A DNA stretch of 49,018 bases. Source: HGM05190 sp964394205. GTDB taxonomy: Bacteria; Bacteroidota; Bacteroidia; Bacteroidales; Muribaculaceae. Location of the stretch: positions 1 through 49,018 of the forward strand of contig CAYMVS010000011.1 in assembly GCA_964394205.1 (NCBI GenBank), given 5' to 3'. Under the pieces are notes generated by a model that saw only the letters and a list, made by a program, of their open reading frames with translations, was not told the DNA's origin and made no database searches. Below, one piece after another: positions 34,007 to 40,967 of this stretch (the first letter of the stretch is position 1; every line of letters begins with the position of its first letter). Made by a program: the position numbers and the translations under genes.

Positions 34007-35338
34007 TTACTTGGTTGCTGTTGCTTCGGGAGCGGCGGGCTTGGGGGCCGGCGCTGTGGTGCCGTTTTGTGCAAATGAAGAGATCTGATCGGCAGTGTAG
34101 CCAAGACCCTGAAGGATCTCGTCGGTATTTCCACCGAGCTCGGGAGCGGGACCATACTCAGGTTGATAGTTTGACATGGTGAACGGAACACCGACTGTTA
34201 CAAACTCACCGATCTCGCCACCTTGATCAATCTTCACGAGGGTGTTACCGTCGTAGAGGCTCTCATCGGTCATCATCTCCTTGGTTGACAGAACAGGACC
34301 TACAGGAACACCGGCGGGGCCGAGAATTGATGTAACCTCATATTTTGTCTTGTCGGCAGTCCATGCTCCGATACGGGCATAGATTTCATCTTTGTGGCGA
34401 TCACGGGCATCGGCAGTGTTGAAGTCGGGGTTGGTCAACCAATCCTCAAAGCCAACTGCCTTACAGAATGCCTCAAAGTCTTTGGCGCCACGTTGCAGAA
34501 TGATGTAAACATAATTGTTGCCATCGATCTCAGTATCATAGCCACCGGCGGGTTTACACTTGTAGGTCCAACCGAGCACGCCACCACCCTCGATATTACC
34601 CGAACGGGGCACACAATCACCAAACTTACCGTTGGGATACTGGGGGAACTGTGTCAGGTAACCGATCTTGTCAAGGGTCAACTGGTCACGGGTCTTGATA
34701 CGACACAGGTTCAAGCAAGCATTGTGCATCGACTGATAAACGTAGCAGCCCTCACCGGTCTTCTCACGCTGGCAAAGAGCGGCCAACAGACCGATGGTCA
34801 GGTGCATACCGGTGTTGGAATCACCAAGCGCAGCACCACTTTGTGTAGGAATGTTGTACTGACCGTCATACCAACCTGTTGTCGAGGCGGCAGCTGCTGT
34901 CACCTGTGCGATAGGCTCGTATGCCTTAAGGTCTTTATATTTTGACGACAGAGGGAAACCTTTGATTGTACCGTAGATACAACGGGGGTTGAGCTGATGA
35001 ACAACCTCCCAGCTGAAACCCAGCTTGTCCATTGCACCCGGGTGAAGGTTCTCAATAAAAATATCACACTCTTTAATAAGTTTTGTCAGAATCTCCTTGC
35101 CGTCGGGTGTCTTGGCATCGAGTGCAAGTGATTTCTTATCGCTGTTGAGCTGCAGGAAGTAATAGCTGGGCAGATCAGGATTAAACTGAAGCTCCTTACG
35201 GGTTGCGTCGCCGACACCGGGACGCTCGATCTTAATCACATCGGCGCCAAGCCATGCCAACAACTGCGTGCAAGAGGGACCTGATTGTACCTCTGTAAAA
35301 TCAACAACTTTAATTCCTTGAAGTGGTGCTGTATTCAT
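34007..35338 (-). CDS. frc: Formyl-CoA:oxalate CoA-transferase
   Basis: A 443-residue class III CoA-transferase (CaiB/BaiF family) that moves CoA from formyl-CoA to oxalate. The N-terminal half GIKVVDFTEVQSGPSCTQLLAWLGADVIKIER and the active-site segment GAALGDSNTGMHL, with the catalytic Asp at about residue 173, align with Oxalobacter Frc (Asp169). The glycine-rich loop is NIEGGGVLGW. PVGPVLSTKEMM and VGVPFTMSNYQPE follow the family C-terminal pattern. The last 20 residues or so (TTAPAPKPAAPEATATK) are an Ala/Pro-rich tail not found in Oxalobacter Frc. Gene order hcp-frc-oxc on the minus strand; 84 nt separate it from hcp. Together with Oxc it forms a catalytic cycle turning oxalate into formate and CO2. 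Confidence 0.95.
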   Translation of the reverse strand: MNTAPLQGIKVVDFTEVQSGPSCTQLLAWLGADVIKIERPGVGDATRKELQFNPDLPSYYFLQLNSDKKSLALDAKTPDGKEILTKLIKECDIFIENLHPGAMDKLGFSWEVVHQLNPRCIYGTIKGFPLSSKYKDLKAYEPIAQVTAAAASTTGWYDGQYNIPTQSGAALGDSNTGMHLTIGLLAALCQREKTGEGCYVYQSMHNACLNLCRIKTRDQLTLDKIGYLTQFPQYPNGKFGDCVPRSGNIEGGGVLGWTYKCKPAGGYDTEIDGNNYVYIILQRGAKDFEAFCKAVGFEDWLTNPDFNTADARDRHKDEIYARIGAWTADKTKYEVTSILGPAGVPVGPVLSTKEMMTDESLYDGNTLVKIDQGGEIGEFVTVGVPFTMSNYQPEYGPAPELGGNTDEILQGLGYTADQISSFAQNGTTAPAPKPAAPEATATK

Positions 35339-35422
35339 AATCTCTATAAATTAAAATAAATAAAATTTGTTTCTTTTTATCATTATAACATTCCTCGTTG
35401 GCTAATGTTCACAAAAAAAACA

Positions 35423-37078
35423 TCAGTCAATCAAATTACTTATATCATTTTCCACGGTTGAGATGGTTCCGATGCCAAACTTCTCCTGCAATACCTTGAG
35501 GACATCGGGGGTGAAGAAGGCGGGCAGCGTGGGGCCGGTGTGGATATTCTTGACACCGAGAGCCAGCAGGGCCAGCAGGACAATCACTGCCTTCTGCTCA
35601 TACCAGGCTATGTTGTAGACCACCGGTAGCTCATTGAGGTCTTTGAGGCCGAAAGCATCGCGCAGGGCCATTGAAATTCTGACGAGCGAATAAGAGTCGT
35701 TGCACTGGCCGGCGTCGAGCACGCGGGGTACACCCTCAATGTCGCCCAAAGGCAGCTTGTTGTAGCGGAACTTGGCACACCCGGCTGTGAGGATTACACA
35801 ATCGTCGGGCAATGCCTTGGCAAACTCGGTGTAATAGTCGCGCGAGGGGAAACGTCCGTCACATCCGGCCATAACCACAAACTTGCGTATCTTGCCACGT
35901 TTAATCAAATCGACAATCTTGGGGGCAAGCTCAATCACCTGATGGTGGGCAAAGCCTCCTACGATTTCGCCATTCTCAATCTCCTCGGGGGGAGCACACT
36001 TCAGGGCATGCTCGATGAGTGCCGAGAAGTCTTTAGGCTTGCCGGGCTCGCCGTCGGGGATGTGATGGGTGCCGGGCAGACCGACCACTCCGGTGGTGTA
36101 GACACGGTCAAGATAGGTGCAGTTTTTGCGCGGAGGCACAATGCAGTTGGAGGTAAAGAGGAAGACGCCGTTGAAGTGCTCAAACTCGTCGGTCTGTTTC
36201 CACCACGCGTTGCCGAAGTTGCCGGCAAAGTGGGGATATTTCTTGAAAGCGGGATAATATTGTCCCGGCAGCATCTCGCTGTGGGTATAGACATCGACAC
36301 CTTTGCCGGCGGTCTGCTCAAGCAGTTCCTCAAGATCTTTGAGGTCATGGCCGCTGATGAGAATACCGGGTCGGTTTCTCACACCTATATCAACCTTTGT
36401 TATCTCGGGATTGCCATAGCTCTCGGTATTGGCCTTGTCGAGCAGTGCCATTGCCCTGACACCACCCTGGCCTACGTTTAGCACCAGCGAGAACAGCTCG
36501 TTGGCATCAATATCGACGCGGTCAGACTCGGCCAAGGCATTTTCAATAATGGCATAGACGTCATCGTCCTCATATCCCAAGTTGGCGGCATGACGGGCAT
36601 AGGCGGCCATACCTTTGCAACCAAAGATGGCAAGCTGTTTCAACCCGCGGGTGTCGGGATTGGGATCGGCAAGCACACCGGTCTCGGCAAGATATTCCTC
36701 GGCCTTGTCGGGGGTTCCGGTAAATATAATGTCGGGACGGTCGGGAATCTCTACGCCCATCTTTTTGAGGGTACCCTCGAGCAGGTTTCTCACCTTGAAG
36801 GCACGCTCGATGTAAGCGTCGAGCGCTATGTCGTCAAAGTTGGCATTGGTGATGGTTACAAACAGGGCGTCGACCACAAAACGGTCGGCCTCTCGCGAAG
36901 GCTCACCCAAACGGCGCATCTCGCGATTGAGTGCCGCGATGCCGCGGGTGATATACAGCAACATGTCCATGCGTGCCGAGGTCTCGGCCTTTTTGCCACA
37001 CACGCCCATCAGCTCACACCCTTTGCCGCGAGCTGTCTCCTGACATTGATAACAAAACATCTTTGGTTGATTTTCCAT
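35423..37078 (-). CDS. hcp: Hydroxylamine reductase / hybrid cluster protein
   Basis: A 551-residue redox protein with a [4Fe-4S] and a hybrid 4Fe-2S-2O cluster that reduces nitric oxide or hydroxylamine under anaerobiosis. The N-terminal CYQCQETARGKGCELMGVC supplies Cx2Cx8Cx5C, the class I (anaerobe-type) pattern. Later ligands include GHDLKDLEELLEQ, THSEMLPG, FTSNCIVPP, TAGCAKFRYN and DAGQCNDSYS. Size is that of class I. The ATG at 37078 gives MENQPKMFCYQC; a longer frame to 37126 has no support. It is divergent from a DUF488 gene and upstream of frc on the same strand, so a shared transcript with frc is possible; a link to oxalate use is not obvious. Confidence 0.95.
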   Translation of the reverse strand: MENQPKMFCYQCQETARGKGCELMGVCGKKAETSARMDMLLYITRGIAALNREMRRLGEPSREADRFVVDALFVTITNANFDDIALDAYIERAFKVRNLLEGTLKKMGVEIPDRPDIIFTGTPDKAEEYLAETGVLADPNPDTRGLKQLAIFGCKGMAAYARHAANLGYEDDDVYAIIENALAESDRVDIDANELFSLVLNVGQGGVRAMALLDKANTESYGNPEITKVDIGVRNRPGILISGHDLKDLEELLEQTAGKGVDVYTHSEMLPGQYYPAFKKYPHFAGNFGNAWWKQTDEFEHFNGVFLFTSNCIVPPRKNCTYLDRVYTTGVVGLPGTHHIPDGEPGKPKDFSALIEHALKCAPPEEIENGEIVGGFAHHQVIELAPKIVDLIKRGKIRKFVVMAGCDGRFPSRDYYTEFAKALPDDCVILTAGCAKFRYNKLPLGDIEGVPRVLDAGQCNDSYSLVRISMALRDAFGLKDLNELPVVYNIAWYEQKAVIVLLALLALGVKNIHTGPTLPAFFTPDVLKVLQEKFGIGTISTVENDISNLID

Positions 37079-37100
37079 AATTATCGATGGTTGAATGGTG

Positions 37101-37115
37101 AATAAATTGTTTATT
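37101..37115. promoter_or_regulatory. Palindrome upstream of hcp, candidate operator
   Basis: AATAAA-TTG-TTTATT at 37101-37115 is a perfect 6+3+6 inverted repeat 22 nt upstream of the hcp ATG in the divergent hcp/DUF488 intergenic region. hcp genes are commonly controlled by CRP/FNR-type or NO-responsive factors; whether this AT-only palindrome is a binding site is uncertain and could be chance. Confidence 0.3.
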
Positions 37116-37211
37116 ACGCTTTTCAAACCATTTAAGAGCGCCGTTTGTTCAAATGACAGAATACTTATTAATCTGTTTTACAACACATAAACAAACAACA
37201 CACATTATAAA

Positions 37212-37568
37212 ATGGAAATACAACTGAAAAGAGCCTACGACCCGGCCGACCCGTCAACCGACGGCTATCGTGTCTATATCGACCGCCTGTGGCCCCGCGG
37301 CCTGTCACACGTTACTTTTCACTACGATCTGTGGGACAAAGAGATAGCGCCGTCGACCGAACTGCGTGAATGGTTTCACGCCGATGCCGACGGGCGATGG
37401 GACGAGTTTGTCAGGCGCTACAAGGCCGAGCTCGCCGCCAACGCGGCTTTCGCCACGCTCAAGCAAACCCTTGCCTCCAGGCCGCGTGTGACCTTGCTCT
37501 ACTCGTCACACGACCGTGAACACAACAATGCTGTTGTTGTCGAGCAGGCTCTCAGAGCCAGTTCATAA
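37212..37568 (+). CDS. DUF488 (YeaO-like) protein
   Basis: A 118-residue small soluble protein. It begins MEIQLKRAYDP and contains YRVYIDRLWPRGLS, LWDKEIAPSTELREWF and VTLLYSSHDREHNNAVV, the signature segments of the YeaO branch of DUF488. No biochemical role is established for the family. It is transcribed away from hcp and converges on a nitroreductase gene; 20 nt separate the two stops, with a short imperfect hairpin there. Confidence 0.88.
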   Translation: MEIQLKRAYDPADPSTDGYRVYIDRLWPRGLSHVTFHYDLWDKEIAPSTELREWFHADADGRWDEFVRRYKAELAANAAFATLKQTLASRPRVTLLYSSHDREHNNAVVVEQALRASS

Positions 37569-37588
37569 CCATATTATGGAACAGGCTC

Positions 37589-38332
37589 TTAGAAACCTTG
37601 CTCTTTTATGAAGTCGCGATAGACTTTTGAAAAATGCTCGTTGGCCTCGCGGGTGTATCTGACATCGGTAAACACCTGAGCCAATGACTCTTTGTTATTC
37701 TCGGCCACAAAGCGCTTGCTGTCGTCACGCGCCTCTTTGGGGGCATATATTTCCTTAATCGTCTCGGGAGAATAGTCATGGTATGTCTCGTTGTGCATGA
37801 TGGCACCCACATCGAGACGGTCGCTCACCTCGCTCTCACCCTCGGGATAGCCAACGGTCAATGTGGTCACGGGCACCACGCGTGAGGGAAGGTTGAGGAT
37901 ACGGGCAATATCGGGCGCGTTATAGGTGGTTGTGCCGAGATAGCAACACCCCAGACCGTTCATCTCGGCAAGAGTGCAGAATTGCTGGGCAAAGATTGTC
38001 GTGTCAAGCAGGGCTGTCACAAACGACTGGAAGTTGTCATAGCCGGGCTTGGCATTGCTGGCATGACACCATTTTACAAACCGGTTGAAGTCGGCACAAA
38101 ATGTCAGCACCACGGGAGCCGCCGTCACTGTCGGTTGATTGAAATGGGTCGGCGCGAGCTTTTGCTTCATTTCAGGGTCGCGGGTGACGATTACACTGTA
38201 AAGCTGCATGTTTCCGGTTGTCGGGGCATGAGACGCAGCCTCAATCAATTCGGTTAACACAGCCGGCTCGATATCACGGTCGGAATAACGGCGTATAGTG
38301 CGCCTTGAGGTAAAGAATGGGTCGATCGACAT
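37589..38332 (-). CDS. Nitroreductase family protein, NfsA-like
   Basis: A 247-residue FMN-dependent oxidoreductase. RRTIRRYSDRDIE is the N-terminal FMN-binding motif, EAASHAPTTGNMQLYSVIV the flavin loop, and NGLGCCYLGTTTYNAPDIARILNLP with VTTLTVGYPEGE the C-terminal dimer/flavin region. Compared with the 185-residue nitroreductase at 26872 it carries an extra C-terminal helical extension (about 50 residues after HNETYHDYSP) as in NfsA/FRP-type enzymes. Its promoter lies divergent to yicC; a TACTTTTG -7 box is at 38356-38349. Substrate unknown. Confidence 0.88.
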   Translation of the reverse strand: MSIDPFFTSRRTIRRYSDRDIEPAVLTELIEAASHAPTTGNMQLYSVIVTRDPEMKQKLAPTHFNQPTVTAAPVVLTFCADFNRFVKWCHASNAKPGYDNFQSFVTALLDTTIFAQQFCTLAEMNGLGCCYLGTTTYNAPDIARILNLPSRVVPVTTLTVGYPEGESEVSDRLDVGAIMHNETYHDYSPETIKEIYAPKEARDDSKRFVAENNKESLAQVFTDVRYTREANEHFSKVYRDFIKEQGF

Positions 38333-38348
38333 AATTGTGAGTTTTTGG

Positions 38349-38356
38349 CAAAAGTA
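38349..38356 (-). promoter_or_regulatory. -7 box for the NfsA-like nitroreductase
   Basis: TACTTTTG on the minus strand at 38356-38349, 16 nt before the ATG at 38332. No -33 box at the standard distance. Confidence 0.5.
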
Positions 38357-38380
38357 GCAAAAATTTCCAATTAAAAATAG

Positions 38381-38388
38381 TAAATTTG
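38381..38388 (+). promoter_or_regulatory. -7 box for the yicC-gmk-nadD run
   Basis: TAAATTTG at 38381-38388 is a full TAnnTTTG match 20 nt before the yicC ATG at 38409. The upstream element is not clear. It is divergent from and 24 nt away from the nitroreductase -7 box. Confidence 0.55.
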
Positions 38389-38408
38389 CACTCTAAACTA
38401 TTAAGAAG

Positions 38409-39284
38409 ATGCTTTTATCAATGACCGGATTTGGCAAATCGGCCATCGAGATTTGCCAAAAGAAAATCACCATTGAGGTGAAGTCGCTTAATTCAAAGCA
38501 GCTTGACATGTCGTCAAGGCTGCCGTCGCTGTATCGGGAGCTTGAGGGTGAGATGAGAAATCTGGTCGCCAAAAAGCTTGAGCGAGGGAAAGTTGACCTG
38601 TCGGTGACGGTCGACAACCTGGCAGGCGTGTCGGCCACGACGTTGAATGTGCCTGCGCTCAAAGCCTACAAGGAGCAGATTGAACTGCTGGCCCGCGAGC
38701 TCGGACTGCCCGAGCCGACCGATTGGTACAGTGTCTTGATGCGTCTGCCCGACGCCGTCAAGAATGATTCAGCCGACGAGCTTACCGACCCTGAGCGCCA
38801 AGCTTTGCTGCAATGTCTGTCACAGGCTCTCGACGGCGTTGCCGCCCATCGCCGGGCCGAAGGGGAGCGGCTGGAGGAATTTTTCACACTGCGTGTCAAT
38901 AAAATCAAGGCATTGCTTGAGGAGGTGCCTCAGTTTGAAGCCGAGCGTGTGGCCCATGTCAGGGCCAAGCTTGAAGACGGGCTCTCAAAGATAAAGGATG
39001 TCGATTATGACAAGGGGCGCCTCGAGCAAGAGATGATCTACTATATCGAGAAACTCGACATCAACGAGGAGAAGCAACGCCTCGCCCAACACCTCAACTA
39101 TTTCATCGAGACAATGGCCGGCACGCCCGGTCAAGGGAAAAAGCTCGGGTTTATCGCCCAGGAGATGGGACGTGAAATCAACACCATGGGGTCAAAGAGC
39201 AACCATGCGGGCATGCAGCGACTCGTCGTCAAAATGAAAGATGAGCTTGAGCAAATCAAAGAGCAAGTACTTAACGTAATGTGA
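38409..39284 (+). CDS. YicC family endoribonuclease
   Basis: A 291-residue protein of the YicC/YloC family, metal-dependent endoribonucleases in the species where they were tested. N-terminal MLLSMTGFGKSAIEI and the segment KSLNSKQLDMSSRLP are diagnostic; the C-terminal DUF1732 part contains ELDINEEKQRLAQHL-like sequence, GKKLGFIAQEMGREINTMGSKSN, highly conserved in the family. It heads a run with gmk and nadD; yicC-gmk adjacency is common across bacteria. Its stop overlaps the gmk start (TGATG). Confidence 0.92.
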   Translation: MLLSMTGFGKSAIEICQKKITIEVKSLNSKQLDMSSRLPSLYRELEGEMRNLVAKKLERGKVDLSVTVDNLAGVSATTLNVPALKAYKEQIELLARELGLPEPTDWYSVLMRLPDAVKNDSADELTDPERQALLQCLSQALDGVAAHRRAEGERLEEFFTLRVNKIKALLEEVPQFEAERVAHVRAKLEDGLSKIKDVDYDKGRLEQEMIYYIEKLDINEEKQRLAQHLNYFIETMAGTPGQGKKLGFIAQEMGREINTMGSKSNHAGMQRLVVKMKDELEQIKEQVLNVM

Positions 39285-39856
39285 TGCAGAAAGGAAAAAC
39301 GATTGTCATTTCAGCTCCATCGGGCACGGGAAAATCGACCATCATCAATGAGTTGATGAAAGATGCAGCCCTCGACCTCCACTTCTCGGTGTCGGCAACC
39401 AACCGTCCACCGCGTCAAGGGGAGAGCGACGGTGTCCAGTATCGCTTTGTGTCGACCGAGCAATTTCAGCAGATGGCGCGCGACGGCGAGTTTGTAGAGT
39501 GGGAAGAGGTTTATCAGGGCCGCTATTACGGCACTCCTGTCAGCGAGATCGAGCGCGTGGTCAACAGCGGCCACAACGTCATTCTCGACCTCGACGTCAA
39601 GGGCGGCGTCAATGTAAAGAAGATGATGGGCACCCAGGTGCTGACCATATTCATCATGCCTCCGGGCATCGACGAGCTGCGCCGCCGGCTGAAAGGCCGT
39701 GCCACCGACGACGACACCGAGATCGAGCGCCGAGTGGCCAAGGCTGAGTTTGAAATCACTTTTGCCCCCGATTTTGACTGTCAGGTTGTCAATGACGACC
39801 TCAGCCAAGCTGTCGGAAACGTAAGAGCTCTAATCACCGACTTTTTAAACAATTGA
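39284..39856 (+). CDS. gmk: Guanylate kinase
   Basis: A 190-residue cytosolic kinase that makes GDP from GMP and ATP. The P-loop SAPSGTGKSTI is near the N-terminus, the GMP-binding segments SATNRPPRQGESDGVQYRFV and EWEEVYQGRYYGTP follow, and the lid region RLKGRATDDDTEIERR is intact. The ATG at 39284 overlaps the yicC stop; a GTG one codon earlier is an alternative. Length is standard. Confidence 0.96.
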   Translation: MQKGKTIVISAPSGTGKSTIINELMKDAALDLHFSVSATNRPPRQGESDGVQYRFVSTEQFQQMARDGEFVEWEEVYQGRYYGTPVSEIERVVNSGHNVILDLDVKGGVNVKKMMGTQVLTIFIMPPGIDELRRRLKGRATDDDTEIERRVAKAEFEITFAPDFDCQVVNDDLSQAVGNVRALITDFLNN

Positions 39857-39858
39857 AA

Positions 39859-40446
39859 ATGGAGTCAAATACAATAGGCATATTCGGCGGTTCGTTCAAC
39901 CCGGTTCACATAGGCCATCTCATGCTGGCCAACTATCTGTGTCAGTTCACCGACCTTGAAGCGGTGTGGCTCACTCTGTCGCCGCTCAATCCGTTGAAGA
40001 CCGACTCGCTTGAGCTTATATCGGACATCGACCGCCTCAAGATGCTCACCATCGCCACAAAAGGAGTGGAGGGAATAGGCACCTGCGACATCGAGCTGTC
40101 AATGCCCCGCCCGAGCTACACCATCAACACCCTTGACCTGCTTGCACGCCGCTACCCGCGGCGCAAGTTCAAGCTAATTATCGGCAGCGACAACCTGCGT
40201 GTTTTTGACCGCTGGCGCGAGGGCGACCGCATAAAGCGCGACTATGGACTGATTGTCTATCCCCGGCCCGGCTATCCTCTGCCAACACAATATGAAGACG
40301 GAGTGGACACCATCGATGCTCCTCAGTGCAACCTGTCGAGCACATTCATCCGACGCGCCCTCGCCCGGGGGTATGACATGAGCTATTTCCTGCACCCCGA
40401 TGTCTACACTTATATTAAAGAGAACGGATTATATAATGGAAAATAA
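39859..40446 (+). CDS. nadD: Nicotinate-nucleotide adenylyltransferase
   Basis: A 195-residue enzyme of NAD biosynthesis that makes deamido-NAD from nicotinate mononucleotide and ATP. GIFGGSFNPVHIGHL holds the GSFxPxHxGH nucleotide motif, PSYTINTLD and GSDNLRVFDRW are the substrate segments, and SSTFIRRAL is the ISSTxIR signature. It starts 2 nt after the gmk stop (ATG at 39859; an in-frame TTG at 39853 is less likely) and overlaps the next gene by 11 nt. Confidence 0.95.
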   Translation: MESNTIGIFGGSFNPVHIGHLMLANYLCQFTDLEAVWLTLSPLNPLKTDSLELISDIDRLKMLTIATKGVEGIGTCDIELSMPRPSYTINTLDLLARRYPRRKFKLIIGSDNLRVFDRWREGDRIKRDYGLIVYPRPGYPLPTQYEDGVDTIDAPQCNLSSTFIRRALARGYDMSYFLHPDVYTYIKENGLYNGK

Positions 40447-40948
40447 CATACAACTAAGTCCCGGTCAACTGTCGTTCATCGGGCTCGCCAACGAGTATTG
40501 CCAAGCAATAGAAAGCGCCCGCGACACAGCGCGCGAGGAGTTCATTCAGCTCATGCTGCGTCAGTTGCCGCGCCTCTACATCGTGGCGACCGACCTGCCG
40601 GCATCTACCGACATTACCGACAATGTCGGCTACATGGACAACAGCCTTGACGAGGATTACTATGACTCCCTGCGCCGCTCCATTGAAAATCTGTTAGGCG
40701 AAGACGACACTTATCTTGAGGTGTTTGAGGAGGATATGAAATACTCCGACACACCGATCGGGGCCTCAATCTCGGAGGGGTTGTGTGACATCTTCCAGTC
40801 ACTTTTCAATTTTCTGGAGACCGTTCGCGAGGCTCCGGCCGAAATTATCAGCGAGGCATTATGTGCCATAAAGGAAGATTTTGAGTCATACTGGAGCCGG
40901 ATTCTCTGCAATAATCTGCGCGCCCTTAACGCCCTGCGTTATCACTAA
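40436..40948 (+). CDS. DUF5063 family protein
   Basis: A 170-residue acidic, helical soluble protein. QLSPGQLSFIGLANEYCQAIE, DEDYYDSLRRSIENLLGEDDTYLEVFEEDMKYSDTPIGASISE and a C-terminal FESYWSRILCNNLRALN resemble DUF5063, a Bacteroidota family of unknown role often next to nadD or ribosome-linked genes. No catalytic motif is visible. The ATG at 40436 overlaps the nadD end, implying coupled translation; a longer frame from 40400 is embedded in nadD. Confidence 0.8.
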   Translation: MENNIQLSPGQLSFIGLANEYCQAIESARDTAREEFIQLMLRQLPRLYIVATDLPASTDITDNVGYMDNSLDEDYYDSLRRSIENLLGEDDTYLEVFEEDMKYSDTPIGASISEGLCDIFQSLFNFLETVREAPAEIISEALCAIKEDFESYWSRILCNNLRALNALRYH

Positions 40949-40967
40949 ACACAAAACGGTTGAAAAG

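Noticed and set aside
35942..37105. Two long + strand frames opposite hcp.
   Set aside because: Both mirror the hcp coding sequence, which has all cluster ligands; no promoter or recognisable motif supports them.
37550..37600. A terminator between the convergent DUF488 and nitroreductase genes.
   Set aside because: Only a short imperfect GTTCATAA/TTATGGAAC stem and no T-run; not enough to call.
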